The position numbers and the translations under genes were made by a program. Of a DNA stretch of 64,000 nt, positions 25,745-34,856 are shown piece by piece. The notes beneath the pieces were generated by a model. That model was not told where the DNA came from and ran no database searches. It was given only the letters and a program-made list of their open reading frames with translations. Location of the stretch: assembly GCF_905175375.1 (NCBI RefSeq), contig NZ_CAJIMS010000001.1, positions 1,984,001 through 2,048,000 of the forward strand. The letters run 5' to 3'. The number at the start of each line of letters is the position of its first letter. The stretch's first letter is position 1. Origin of the DNA: Chryseobacterium aquaeductus. GTDB lineage: Bacteria; Bacteroidota; Bacteroidia; Flavobacteriales; Weeksellaceae.

Positions 25745-25915
25745 TTAGACTACATCTTCCCTTCTGAGTTTTAATAAAATTTGACTGAGAAAAGAACTTC
25801 GCTTTCTTTTCTGCGGGATTTTATAATCTGAAATACTCTTGGTTTCAAGAATATTTACATCATTTTTGGTAGGGAATACACTTTTTTTCATCAACTTCAT
25901 TTTGGAAGTGCTCAT
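25745..25915 (-). CDS. Small uncharacterised protein, 56 residues
   Basis: Read from the ATG at 25915 on the minus strand: a basic 56-residue protein starting MSTSKMKLMKKSVFPTK, with KIPQKRKRSS in the middle and a C-terminal amphipathic segment QILLKLRREDVV. It has a good -7 element 28 bp upstream, which random open frames seldom have. No membrane segment and no family recognised. Confidence 0.55.
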   Translation of the reverse strand: MSTSKMKLMKKSVFPTKNDVNILETKSISDYKIPQKRKRSSFLSQILLKLRREDVV

Positions 25916-25942
25916 CTCAGTCGCTTTCTATAATTCGAATGA

Positions 25943-25950
25943 CAAATTTA
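25943..25950 (-). promoter_or_regulatory. -7 element of the small gene
   Basis: TAAATTTG on the minus strand, 28 bp before the ATG at 25915. Confidence 0.45.
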
Positions 25951-26070
25951 CACCATCAGTTCTACAATTACCATCCGTGTTTTTACGGTATTTTTATTTT
26001 CTTTGATAGGCTTTCCAGATTATGAAAATTTGTTTATATTTAAATATACTGAAAAATCAAAACAATCATT

Positions 26071-26718
26071 ATGAGCTTTTTTGAAGAAGAGAATGCAGAA
26101 ATGGATAGGTATTTGGAAAGTCATGCTTCCGCCGAACCTGAAATTCTCAGGAAACTGAGACGAGAAACTTTTCAGAGAACAACGCAGCCACACATGATTT
26201 CCGGTTACCAACAGGGAAGATTGCTTACCATCATTTCTAAAATTCTACAACCCAAAAATATTTTAGAAATCGGAACTTTTACTGGTTATGCTGCACTTTG
26301 TATGGCAGAAGGTTTGTCTAAAGATGGCAAATTGACAACTTTGGATGTGAATGAAGATCTGGCATATATGCCGAAAAAATACTTTGCAGAAAGCGAATTT
26401 TCCAGTCAAATTCATTTTAAAATTCAGGATGCGAAAGAATTTTTAAAAGAAACAGATGAGATTTTTGATCTCATTTTTATTGATGCCGATAAAGAAAATT
26501 ATTCTGAATATTTCAGATTAATCAAACCAAAAACAAAATCAGGATCTGTCGTACTATTTGATAACGTTCTCTGGTATGGGAAAGTTTTAGAAGAAAATCC
26601 TAAGCAAAAATCAACGCAGGTAATTAAAGAATTAAACGATTTGGTAGCGAAAGATGCCGATTTTGAAAATCTTATTTTACCTTTGCGTGACGGAGTGAAT
26701 CTGCTTCGCAGGAAGTAA
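26071..26718 (+). CDS. O-methyltransferase (class I SAM)
   Basis: A 215-residue protein of the catechol/caffeoyl-CoA O-methyltransferase family (Methyltransf_3). The SAM loop is ILEIGTFTGYAALCM (~66-80), the acidic residue ends LTTLDVNED, and the metal-binding FIDADKENYSEYF sits near 130-142. The C-terminal 'LPLRDGVNLLRRK' is the family ending. The substrate cannot be inferred; nothing nearby suggests a phenolic pathway. Confidence 0.92.
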   Translation: MSFFEEENAEMDRYLESHASAEPEILRKLRRETFQRTTQPHMISGYQQGRLLTIISKILQPKNILEIGTFTGYAALCMAEGLSKDGKLTTLDVNEDLAYMPKKYFAESEFSSQIHFKIQDAKEFLKETDEIFDLIFIDADKENYSEYFRLIKPKTKSGSVVLFDNVLWYGKVLEENPKQKSTQVIKELNDLVAKDADFENLILPLRDGVNLLRRK

Positions 26719-26803
26719 CCACAAGGTTTAAATTTTAAATAATTAAAAGATTCGTCCCTCTAATTTTTAATCTTTAAATCATTCAATCTTTTAATATAAA
26801 TAC

Positions 26804-27520
26804 ATGGATAAAGGAATTTGTGTTGTGACGGTAGCACCTGTGCGTGCAGAAAATTCTGACAAGGCAGAGATTGTTACAGAAATATTGTTTGGCGAAAGTG
26901 CAGATATTTTGGAAGTGAATAAAAACTGGACCAAAATAAAAATGCACTATGACGGATATGAAGGCTGGATGGATACCAAACAGATCAAACCTGTAACCGA
27001 AGAGCATTTGGCAAAACGAAAAGTGACCTTGATTACAGAAGATTTTGCTTCTATAATGACAAACGACGGGCGTACGTTACTATCCATGGGGTCCGAAGTA
27101 GAATATCCTGCGGTGGCTTCCCGCAGAAGTTATGATTTGCGTGAAAGTATTGCTTTAACGGCTAAAGAATTTCGAAATGTACCTTATTTGTGGGGTGGCA
27201 AAAGTTTTTTTGCGGTAGACTGTTCCGGTTTTGTACAGTTGGTTTACAAAATTCATAACGTAAAACTTCCAAGAGATACTTATCAGCAGGCAGAAGTAGG
27301 TGAGGTTTTGAGTTTCGTGGAAGAAAGTCAGCCAGGAGATCTTGCATTTTTTGAAAATTCTGAAGGCAAAATTATCCATGTAGGAATTATGCTTGAAAAC
27401 CAGAAAATCATTCATGCTTCAGGAAAAGTGAGAATAGATACACTAGATTCTACAGGTATTTTTAATAAAGAACTGAATAAACATACGCACAAACTAAGAG
27501 TGATCAAAAGCGTTCTGTAG
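26804..27520 (+). CDS. NlpC/P60 cell-wall peptidase with N-terminal SH3 domains
   Basis: A 238-residue protein. Residues 1-100 fold as bacterial SH3-type modules ('ILFGESADILEVNKNWTKIKMHYDGYEGWM'). The NlpC/P60 peptidase domain (~115-235) has the catalytic Cys in DCSGF (Cys140) and His in IIHVGIM (His192). No signal peptide is visible, so export is not explained. It lies 3 bp before the next gene and is co-transcribed with it and kdtA. Family members cleave gamma-D-Glu-diamino acid bonds in stem peptides. Confidence 0.9.
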   Translation: MDKGICVVTVAPVRAENSDKAEIVTEILFGESADILEVNKNWTKIKMHYDGYEGWMDTKQIKPVTEEHLAKRKVTLITEDFASIMTNDGRTLLSMGSEVEYPAVASRRSYDLRESIALTAKEFRNVPYLWGGKSFFAVDCSGFVQLVYKIHNVKLPRDTYQQAEVGEVLSFVEESQPGDLAFFENSEGKIIHVGIMLENQKIIHASGKVRIDTLDSTGIFNKELNKHTHKLRVIKSVL

Positions 27521-27522
27521 AT

Positions 27523-27990
27523 ATGGAAAATATTCTGTTTTTAGCTTTCGATGTCATTAATTTTACTTTGTTGATCGTCTTATGGTGGATCACTGTTAAA
27601 AATTATAAGAAATTACCGGCAGTCGTTCCGACTCATTTTGACGTCGAAGGAAAGGCAGATCGTTTTGGAAATAAAAAATGGATGTTTCTGATGCCGCTAT
27701 TTGGTGTCATTACGTATTTGTTTTTTTTAATTGTATTAAATTATCCTGAATCTGTAAATTTCCCGGTTGAGATTACTGATGAAAACAAAGATCATCAAAT
27801 TTCAATCATGACGTTCTTTATGAAATGGCTGTTGACGCTGGTTCTAATAATTTTTTTAAATAATCAGGATTATATGATCAGGTACAGTTTCAATGAAAAA
27901 GCTAAGACAAGAATTCCATTTTGGCTGCCATTACTTTTGATTTTCCTAAGCCTTATCGCTACCATAATTTCAGCATCAGTTTTTAAATAA
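27523..27990 (+). CDS. DUF1648-domain membrane protein
   Basis: A 155-residue protein with four predicted membrane segments (~5-22, 54-72, 97-115, 135-153). The DUF1648 motif is 'LPAVVPTHFDVEGKADRFGNK' (~32-52), in the first extracytoplasmic loop. It is 3 bp from both neighbours (NlpC/P60 and kdtA), so an operon. Function unknown; envelope context only. Confidence 0.85.
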   Translation: MENILFLAFDVINFTLLIVLWWITVKNYKKLPAVVPTHFDVEGKADRFGNKKWMFLMPLFGVITYLFFLIVLNYPESVNFPVEITDENKDHQISIMTFFMKWLLTLVLIIFLNNQDYMIRYSFNEKAKTRIPFWLPLLLIFLSLIATIISASVFK

Positions 27991-27993
27991 AAG

Positions 27994-29232
27994 ATGAGCA
28001 AAATTTACAACATATTTATCCATCTTCTTATTTTCGGAATGAAAGTTTTTTCGTTGTTGAATGATAAAACAAAAAAAGGAGTAGAAGGTAGAAAAGACTC
28101 TGTAAATAGAGTAAAATCTGCTTTTTCAGCTTCGGATAAAGTTATTTGGATGCACGCAGCAAGTCTTGGCGAATATGAACAGGGTTTGCCTGTTTTAGAA
28201 AAACTTAAAAATGAATTTCCCAATCACAAAGTTCTTGTCACTTTCTTTTCGCCATCAGGTTTTGAAAATGTGATTAAAAAGAAAAATATTGCTGATACCA
28301 TCTGTTATTTACCTTTTGATACAAAGAAAAATGTGAGAGAGTTTGTTTCTCATTTTAATGCTGAACTATTTTTTACGGTGAAGTATGATTATTGGTACAA
28401 TCTTCTTCAAGAACTCAAAAATAGGGATGTAAAAACTTTTGTGATTTCGGCTTTGTTTTATGAAAATCAGTCATTCTTCACGTCTTACGGAAAATGGTTT
28501 GTGAAACAATTGAAAAATAATATTGATTGGTTTTTTCATCAGACGCAGCATTCTTATTTTTTAGCTAAAAGCATCGGTTTGCAAAAGGCATCAGTAACAG
28601 GCGATACGAGATTCGACCGTGTAAAACATTTGAAAGACCGTGATAATTATGTAGATTTCATTAAAGAATTTATAGGTGACAATAAAGCAATTGTTTTTGG
28701 AAGTTCGTGGCATGCAGAAGAGAAAGTGGCAAAGATGATTAACGGTAAAAATCAAGATGTAAAATTGATAATTGCTCCACACGATCTGAAAAGAGTAGAA
28801 AATTTAAAAGAAATCTTTCCAGGCTCAATTCTCTACAGCAACCTAAAAAACTCTAAAACTCTAAAATTTTCCAACGCTCAAACTCTGATTATCGATAGCA
28901 TCGGTCTACTTTCAAAACTATATTCCTATGCCGATATTGCTGTTGTTGGCGGCGGTTTTCACGATTCAGGATTGCATAATATTCTGGAGGCGGCAACTTT
29001 TGGTGTTCCTGTGGTTTTTGGAAATCATTATATGAAAAATCCCGAAGCAGATGATATCATTAAATCTGATGGTGGAAAATCTTTTGAACACGAAAATGAA
29101 GCCGCAGAATTTGTGCTTTACCTTCTGAATAATGATGAAGAATTGAAAATAATGTCTGAAAATGCCGGAAAATTCGTGTCAGAGCAACCCAATTCTTCAG
29201 AGTTAATTCTTAAAAAAATTCTATCACTTTAG
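27994..29232 (+). CDS. kdtA: 3-deoxy-D-manno-octulosonic acid transferase
   Basis: Adds Kdo to lipid IVA in LPS core assembly. The 412 residues show a glycosyltransferase N-domain with 'WMHAASLGEYEQGLPVLEKL' near 50-70, and a C-terminal domain with AIVFGSSWHAEEK, VVGGGFHDSGLHNILEAA and PVVFGNHYMKNP, the KdtA signature stretches. One membrane-leaning N-terminal helix. Its 3' end overlaps the convergent gene by 9 bp. Bacteroidetes commonly have only one Kdo residue in the inner core. Confidence 0.93.
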   Translation: MSKIYNIFIHLLIFGMKVFSLLNDKTKKGVEGRKDSVNRVKSAFSASDKVIWMHAASLGEYEQGLPVLEKLKNEFPNHKVLVTFFSPSGFENVIKKKNIADTICYLPFDTKKNVREFVSHFNAELFFTVKYDYWYNLLQELKNRDVKTFVISALFYENQSFFTSYGKWFVKQLKNNIDWFFHQTQHSYFLAKSIGLQKASVTGDTRFDRVKHLKDRDNYVDFIKEFIGDNKAIVFGSSWHAEEKVAKMINGKNQDVKLIIAPHDLKRVENLKEIFPGSILYSNLKNSKTLKFSNAQTLIIDSIGLLSKLYSYADIAVVGGGFHDSGLHNILEAATFGVPVVFGNHYMKNPEADDIIKSDGGKSFEHENEAAEFVLYLLNNDEELKIMSENAGKFVSEQPNSSELILKKILSL

Positions 29233-29850
29233 AAATCCCTGACTTTTAATGTCTTTCACGATTAGATCCAAATGATCCGGAATTTTTTCAATCGTCAACC
29301 AACTAAAATCAAAACTATTATTGATACAAAGTTTTTCAAAATACTTGTTCTCATGAATTTTTGATTCAATGCCTTCTAAAACTTCATTAAGCTCCATCCA
29401 GTAATCTTCATCAAGTTTTTTGATCGAAATAATGGCTTTCAACAATTTATTGATCAGATAAATATAGAGTTTGTAAATATTGTCAAACCTTTGATGGTTG
29501 AGTTTGTCATTGCTTTCTAAAATTTTATCCACCAAAAATAACTGCAGATAAATATCTCCGAATTTATCGGTCGTAATCTTAACGTGCTCGGTAATCTCTG
29601 CACTTATTTTTCTTATTAAAACTAAAAAGTATTTAGGATTTCCGATGTATTTTGATGCCAAAAGTACTCTTTCCTCAATTTGTTCTTCCATCTGAGTTCT
29701 CTTTTGATCAGTGGTTTCGGTGTCTATCAATTCAAAATAGAGTTTTTTAGACAAAAGTTTATCTTTTTTCAACAAACGGAAAATTAATCGGTCTTTTTCT
29801 ATAGCCGAAAAATTACTCAGTGCAGCTTTAAATTCTTTTGAATAATCCAT
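29224..29850 (-). CDS. Hypothetical protein
   Basis: A 208-residue, all-alpha-looking protein rich in Lys/Glu/Ile/Leu, with no signal peptide, no Cys pairs and no catalytic motif. It lies immediately after a family 2 glycosyltransferase (adjacent, 1-bp overlap) and its 3' end overlaps kdtA by 9 bp on the other strand. It could be a glycosyltransferase accessory protein, but I recognise no family. Confidence 0.7.
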   Translation of the reverse strand: MDYSKEFKAALSNFSAIEKDRLIFRLLKKDKLLSKKLYFELIDTETTDQKRTQMEEQIEERVLLASKYIGNPKYFLVLIRKISAEITEHVKITTDKFGDIYLQLFLVDKILESNDKLNHQRFDNIYKLYIYLINKLLKAIISIKKLDEDYWMELNEVLEGIESKIHENKYFEKLCINNSFDFSWLTIEKIPDHLDLIVKDIKSQGFLK

Positions 29851-30602
29851 TAATTAAATATTTTTGAATACTTTAAAAATCCGTTGAATGCCCAATTTGC
29901 CGTGTAATACAAAGATTTTGCCGTAGAAAATTTCATAAAATCTTTGTAGACTAAATACTGATCTTTAACAATATTCTGTTTTTTCCTTGAAACACTTGTC
30001 GGGTGCATCCTGTATTTTGCCATAGTCTTCGGAAGAGGTTTTCCGACATGAATTTTTTTGAGTAAATTCAGCCACATGACGTGGTCTTCACGCTTACTTC
30101 CTTCCGGAAAATATTCTATACCCACTCTTTGAGAATCGTACATTGATGAAAGCAAAGATAATCGACAGGTTTTCAATAGATTATTGAAAGTAACTTCCTT
30201 ATCAGCCTTAAAATCTTCAATTTTCGGTTCTAAATTCTCATCACATCTCGCATAGTTGGAGTAGGCAATTTCTGCATTTTCTTTTTTCATAAATCCAATC
30301 ATTTCTTCTAGAAAATCAGGTTCCCAAAAGTCGTCAGCATCCAGAAAAGTAATAAATCTTCCGGTTGCATTTTTCAGAGAAATATTTCTTGCATGTCCTG
30401 CACCTCCGTTTTTTTCTGCGATCGTCAGTTTTATTCTGGGATCGTTGATTTTCTTAATAATTTCTACAGAATTGTCCCTAGACCGGTCATCCGTGATCAG
30501 CCATTCCCAATCTGTGAAAGTCTGATTCTGGACAGATCTTATTGTCTCTTCCAAAAATTTTGAAGAATTATAGCACGGAGTGATGATGGAAACTTCAGGC
30601 AT
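29850..30602 (-). CDS. Family 2 glycosyltransferase
   Basis: A 250-residue GT-A enzyme. The N-terminal nucleotide-binding motif is VSIITPCYNSSKFLEETIRS, then 'WLITDDRSRDNS' (DxD-like), the metal-binding FLDADDFW near 97 and the C-terminal EDHVMWLNLL, where E-D-H replaces the usual ED. No membrane segment except weak C-terminal hydrophobicity. Probably an LPS or polysaccharide sugar transferase, given kdtA beside it. Confidence 0.93.
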   Translation of the reverse strand: MPEVSIITPCYNSSKFLEETIRSVQNQTFTDWEWLITDDRSRDNSVEIIKKINDPRIKLTIAEKNGGAGHARNISLKNATGRFITFLDADDFWEPDFLEEMIGFMKKENAEIAYSNYARCDENLEPKIEDFKADKEVTFNNLLKTCRLSLLSSMYDSQRVGIEYFPEGSKREDHVMWLNLLKKIHVGKPLPKTMAKYRMHPTSVSRKKQNIVKDQYLVYKDFMKFSTAKSLYYTANWAFNGFLKYSKIFN

Positions 30603-30615
30603 TCAGTATTTTTTA

Positions 30616-30646
30616 CAAATATAAGGCTTTGAAAATGGTCTTCAAA
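30616..30646 (-). promoter_or_regulatory. Promoter of the glycosyltransferase gene
   Basis: Minus strand: TTTG (30646-30643), 19 bp, then TATATTTG (30623-30616), 13 bp before the ATG. Confidence 0.7.
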
Positions 30647-30748
30647 AGCTGTATTTTTAATAAAAATTAAAATATGATTCCAAAATTCAAAAAAAATGAT
30701 GGAATTTTAATAAAAAATCATAATTTTATGCCTTGAAAAATTTGATCT

Positions 30749-31222
30749 ATGAAGAAATTAGCATTATTGTTTGCAGGTTTATCATTAATGGTTGCTACTA
30801 CCGCATGTAACGACGACGATGTGGCAGTACAGGAATTTCCAATTGTGGGAACCTGGAAGCCTGTGGCTGAAGTAAGAACTGAAGTTGATCTAGACGGTGT
30901 AGGATTTTCTGATGAAATTGTATACACTACTTGTCAGCAAGAATCTCGTTGGGTGTTTAACGAAAATACTTCAGGAAAAAGAACAGATAAAGATGAGGTA
31001 GGTAGTCCTCTGGTTTGCTCAACAATTAATGACCGTAATTTCTCATACATTTATAACAAAACCGATAAAAATATTGAGATCAAGTACCAAGGTACCGTAG
31101 TTTCTGAAAAAGGCCAGGTTGTCGATCTCAATGCTGAAACTATGAATATTAAGTTTGTAGATAATACAAACCCTAGTGTGTATAAAACTACTACACGTAC
31201 TTTTAAGAGAATAGTTCAATAA
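30749..31222 (+). CDS. Lipocalin-like lipoprotein
   Basis: A 157-residue protein with the lipoprotein signal MKKLALLFAGLSLMVATTAC (Cys20). The mature part has the 'GTWKPVAEVR...' strand typical of Bacteroidetes lipocalin-like domains (opening around residue 34, V-G-T-W-K), followed by paired Cys (TTCQQ, PLVCSTIN), probably a disulfide. Ligand unknown. Single gene. Confidence 0.8.
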   Translation: MKKLALLFAGLSLMVATTACNDDDVAVQEFPIVGTWKPVAEVRTEVDLDGVGFSDEIVYTTCQQESRWVFNENTSGKRTDKDEVGSPLVCSTINDRNFSYIYNKTDKNIEIKYQGTVVSEKGQVVDLNAETMNIKFVDNTNPSVYKTTTRTFKRIVQ

Positions 31223-31250
31223 TATTTTAGAATTTTATTGCAATCATATA

Positions 31251-31276
31251 AATCTCATCTCCGGATGAGATTTTTT
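31251..31276 (+). terminator. Terminator of the lipocalin-like gene
   Basis: An AATCTCATC / GATGAGATT stem with a TCCG tetraloop and T run, 28 bp past the stop. Confidence 0.85.
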
Positions 31277-31451
31277 GTTTTTGTACATCTTTGAGAATTC
31301 ATTTTTTATTTTAGTAAAATATTGACTCTTCATAAACTGAATGGTATTCGCTATTTCAGGCTATTTTTTGAAATTAGTTGATATTATGTTGAGATAAAAC
31401 TCTATATTTTGTTGATTATTCATTATTTTTACTAAATATTAATATATTCAC

Positions 31452-33083
31452 ATGTCTAGTTTAATACCAAAAACTACAGTTTTAGGCACTCTCAATGCCT
31501 ATCATCTTCTGCGTAGAACGACGTATAATATTACGAAGTCAAGAATTAATGAGTTTGCTCTGAAAACTCCGGATCAGGCACTTACAGAATTGTTTATTTT
31601 TGATACGCCGACTCCGGCTAGTCCTCTTAATGATAATGGAGAAACCATTGTTCCTACATTTGCGGTTCCTACGATTACAGATACTTTGAATACGGCAAAT
31701 TCTGTAGCGTACGACAATTATTGGTGGATGTATCAGGCGTTAAAAAGTACATCGGCGCAGTATAAAATTATCTATTGGCTGCATTTACTGTTTGTTACTG
31801 ATGATAATGCGAGTTTTTTTACCAATTTTGATTACAAAGAACTTTTAAGGTTTCATGCTAATAGCAGTCTGAAAGATTTAGCAGTCCGAATGACACTGAA
31901 CCCAAGAATGCTTACTTATCTTAATAATAATGTTAATAAAAAAAACAGCCCGAACCAAAACTATGCACGCGAGTTTTTAGAATTGTTTACAATTCTTAAA
32001 GGTCCGCAGATCGGAACGGGTAATTACACAAATTACACAGAAGCCGATGTGCAGCAGGCGGCGAAAGTTCTTACCGGTTTTACACTTACCTCAGCTGTTC
32101 AGCTCAATAAAACGGCAAGAATCAATAATGTAGATCCAGTCACAAAAATTCCGCAAGGTTTTATCAATGTAAATACACACGATTTTACCAATAAAACCTT
32201 CAGCTCTGCTTTTAACACGGTAATTAATGGCGGGACAACTGTAGATACAATTCAGACAGAGTTTCAGAATTTTATCAACATGGTTTTTAATCAAAATGAA
32301 ACTGCTAAAGCGTACTGCAGAAGAATGTACAGATATTTCGTTGGGAGAACAATTACTACAGATATTGAGGATAATATTATAGTTCCTTTGGCAACACAAT
32401 TAAAGAATAATAACTATCAGATTTTGCCAGTAATAAAAACATTACTCTCGAGTAAACACTTTTATGATGAAGAAGATTCAATTTACGCAGATCAAACCAT
32501 TGGAGCGCTTGTCAGAAATCCTTTAGAATTATACTTTCATATGTTTTCATTGTTAAATCTTTCAATGCCTACATATTCTGCGAATCCAAAAGCGCTGCAC
32601 GGTTATTTATCTCTTTTTGCCAACTATTCTCAAAATACAGGAATGCCGGTTTTCAGACCTCAAACGGTGAATGGTTATGCTGCATATTCCAGCAGCCCAA
32701 ATTATGATAAAAACTGGATTACGACATCGTCTCTTAGAATTAGATATAATAATTCTATTGATATTTTAATTAATGGAAATACTCAAAACGGGTTTTTATT
32801 TAAATTAAATCTTCCGGCTTTTGTAAAAGACAGTGGCTATTTTCAAAATCCGGGTAATGCAGATCTTTTGGTCTCAAATTTTTGTGAACTCTTATTTGTA
32901 GATATTCCTCCGACGGACAGATTGAATTATTTTAAAACAATATTCTTAAACGGACTGAGTCCTATCAACTGGCTTAATGAATGGAATAATTTCGTTAATA
33001 CAGGTACAGCTACCAATGTGAAGATTCCAATTGATCGATTGGTTAAAGCTCTTATTAAATCTCCAGAATTTCAAGTAATGTAA
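31452..33083 (+). CDS. DUF1800 protein
   Basis: A 543-residue protein of the DUF1800 family: N-terminal 'AYHLLRRTTYNITKSRI', 'YWWMYQALK', 'IIYWLHLLFVTDD', 'NYAREFLELFTI', then 'VLTGFTLT' and 'CRRMYRYFVGRTI'. No signal peptide is apparent. The family is always found just before a DUF1501 protein, as here (2-bp gap), in many phyla. The function is not established; a role in exported or surface proteins is suggested by the partner. Confidence 0.9.
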   Translation: MSSLIPKTTVLGTLNAYHLLRRTTYNITKSRINEFALKTPDQALTELFIFDTPTPASPLNDNGETIVPTFAVPTITDTLNTANSVAYDNYWWMYQALKSTSAQYKIIYWLHLLFVTDDNASFFTNFDYKELLRFHANSSLKDLAVRMTLNPRMLTYLNNNVNKKNSPNQNYAREFLELFTILKGPQIGTGNYTNYTEADVQQAAKVLTGFTLTSAVQLNKTARINNVDPVTKIPQGFINVNTHDFTNKTFSSAFNTVINGGTTVDTIQTEFQNFINMVFNQNETAKAYCRRMYRYFVGRTITTDIEDNIIVPLATQLKNNNYQILPVIKTLLSSKHFYDEEDSIYADQTIGALVRNPLELYFHMFSLLNLSMPTYSANPKALHGYLSLFANYSQNTGMPVFRPQTVNGYAAYSSSPNYDKNWITTSSLRIRYNNSIDILINGNTQNGFLFKLNLPAFVKDSGYFQNPGNADLLVSNFCELLFVDIPPTDRLNYFKTIFLNGLSPINWLNEWNNFVNTGTATNVKIPIDRLVKALIKSPEFQVM

Positions 33084-33085
33084 TT

Positions 33086-34699
33086 ATGAACAGAAGAAAA
33101 TTTTTACAAATGGCTTCTATGGCGGGAGTGGGAACGCCTTTTCTGCTCAATGGGATGCCGACAAGATTTTTAAATCAATTTTTGGATTTCAATGTAAATT
33201 GTGATGCAGTAAATGACAGGGTTTTGGTGATTTTACGGATGGCCGGAGCCAATGATGGATTGAATACTGTAATTCCAGTGAGTCAATATGATACCTATGC
33301 AAATCTTCGTCCTAATATAAAAATTGCAAATACAGGTACCGGATCGTATATTAATTTAGATAATACTGTTGCTTCTGCCAAACAAGTGGGTTTGCATCCT
33401 TCGATGACTGCTTTTAAATCACTTTACGATTCGGGAAAGTTAACCTTGATGAATGGAGTAGGGTATCCGAATCCTAATTATTCGCATTTCAGATCCGAAA
33501 ATCTTATGTTCTCAGGGAAAGATGGTTCAAATAATCAGGATCTTTTCGATGGTATTTTTGGGAGGTATTTGGGAAGTCTTTATCCCGGACTTGCGGGAAA
33601 TCCTACAACTCAAAGTCCAGATCCTCTCGCAATTCAACTGGGAAATCTAAATCCTTGTCTCTTTTACGAACATACAGTTGAGAAAAATATTGAATACAAC
33701 CTGACAGGTTTTCAGACTACACTTTTCAATACGCTTACGATACCTGTAAATTCCGAATACAATGATCTTTTAGATTATATCAAAGGTGTTGCAACAAGCA
33801 TGGACAGTTATTACAATCGTGTGATGCAGGTTTTTAATGCAGGAAATAATTCTACTGTTACTTATCCGAATTCAAGTTTGGGAAAACAGCTGAAAGTGGT
33901 CGCCAGATTGATAAAAGGTGGTAGTAAAACTAAAATTTTCCAGGTAAATTTAGGAGGTTTTGATACACACGTCAATCAAATTCAGTCCGGAAGTACACAA
34001 TTGGGAAATCATTCCAATTTATTAGGAGATATTTCCAATTCTATAGCAGCTTTTCAAACTGATATAGAAGCGCTGGGAATCGGGAATAAAATCCTGACGG
34101 TTTCTTTCAGCGAATTTGGAAGACAGGTGCGGGAAAATGCCAGTTTAGGAACAGATCACGGAGATCTTGCGCCGTTTTTTATTGTCGGAAGTAATATTTC
34201 TGGTGGTATTATGGGAGATCATCCTGTATTTACAAATGCTACAAGCTACTACTACAATCAAAACCAGAGAAGATACGATTACAGGCAGATTTTCGCTTCT
34301 TTAATGCAAGACTGGCTTGGCGCAGATTCCGGGTTGATTGCTTCTGCCGAACTTCAAAGTTTTGTAACTCCGGGAACGAAGGTTAATTTGGTGAAAGCCG
34401 CTAGTGTTGCTTCTACAGTCTGTAGCACTTTGGGAACTTCTGAGACTAAAGCTATGCAGAATGTTAAAATATATCCTAATCCTGCAAAAGATTATATCAA
34501 TATTGAAATTCCAAATTTTAATAAAAATGCTGAGGTTATTTTATTCGATGTTTCCGGCAGAAAAGTTTATTCAGAATTTAAATCATTTTTAAATGGAAAA
34601 ACAAACATTTTTGTAGGAAACCTTACAGACGGAAATTACATTTTAAATATAAATCACGACAGGCAAATATCGTCTGCGAAAGTAATTGTTTCAAAATGA
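33086..34699 (+). CDS. DUF1501 protein with Tat signal and T9SS sorting domain
   Basis: A 537-residue protein with a twin-arginine start (MNRRKFLQMASMAG), a sulfatase-like DUF1501 body ('VILRMAGANDGLNTVIPV', 'SHFRSENLMFSGKDG', 'GGFDTHVNQI', 'SFSEFGRQVRENASLGTDHG'), and a C-terminal type A sorting domain from about residue 460 (KIYPNPAKDYINIEIP...KVIVSK) as used by the type IX secretion system. It is the second gene of the DUF1800/DUF1501 pair. The catalytic metal-like Asp/His residues are kept. Confidence 0.92.
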   Translation: MNRRKFLQMASMAGVGTPFLLNGMPTRFLNQFLDFNVNCDAVNDRVLVILRMAGANDGLNTVIPVSQYDTYANLRPNIKIANTGTGSYINLDNTVASAKQVGLHPSMTAFKSLYDSGKLTLMNGVGYPNPNYSHFRSENLMFSGKDGSNNQDLFDGIFGRYLGSLYPGLAGNPTTQSPDPLAIQLGNLNPCLFYEHTVEKNIEYNLTGFQTTLFNTLTIPVNSEYNDLLDYIKGVATSMDSYYNRVMQVFNAGNNSTVTYPNSSLGKQLKVVARLIKGGSKTKIFQVNLGGFDTHVNQIQSGSTQLGNHSNLLGDISNSIAAFQTDIEALGIGNKILTVSFSEFGRQVRENASLGTDHGDLAPFFIVGSNISGGIMGDHPVFTNATSYYYNQNQRRYDYRQIFASLMQDWLGADSGLIASAELQSFVTPGTKVNLVKAASVASTVCSTLGTSETKAMQNVKIYPNPAKDYINIEIPNFNKNAEVILFDVSGRKVYSEFKSFLNGKTNIFVGNLTDGNYILNINHDRQISSAKVIVSK

Positions 34700-34776
34700 T
34701 TCAAAATTAAAAAAAAGTAATAGGCATTAAAATTCTTATCAGATCTTTAAATTAATATTTTTAAATTAAATTTACC

Positions 34777-34808
34777 TCTGGACTAATGTTTTAGTCCAGA
34801 TTTTTTTT
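34777..34808 (+). terminator. Terminator upstream of leuS
   Basis: TCTGGACTAA / TTAGTCCAGA perfect stem with a TGTT loop and 8 T residues. It closes the DUF1800/DUF1501 transcript. Confidence 0.9.
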
Positions 34809-34819
34809 ATAAAAAACAC

Positions 34820-34827
34820 TAAATTTG
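34820..34827 (+). promoter_or_regulatory. -7 element of leuS
   Basis: TAAATTTG, 29 bp before the ATG at 34857, directly after the terminator. Confidence 0.5.
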
Positions 34828-34856
34828 TGAAATCAATATAATATACAATTAACAGA

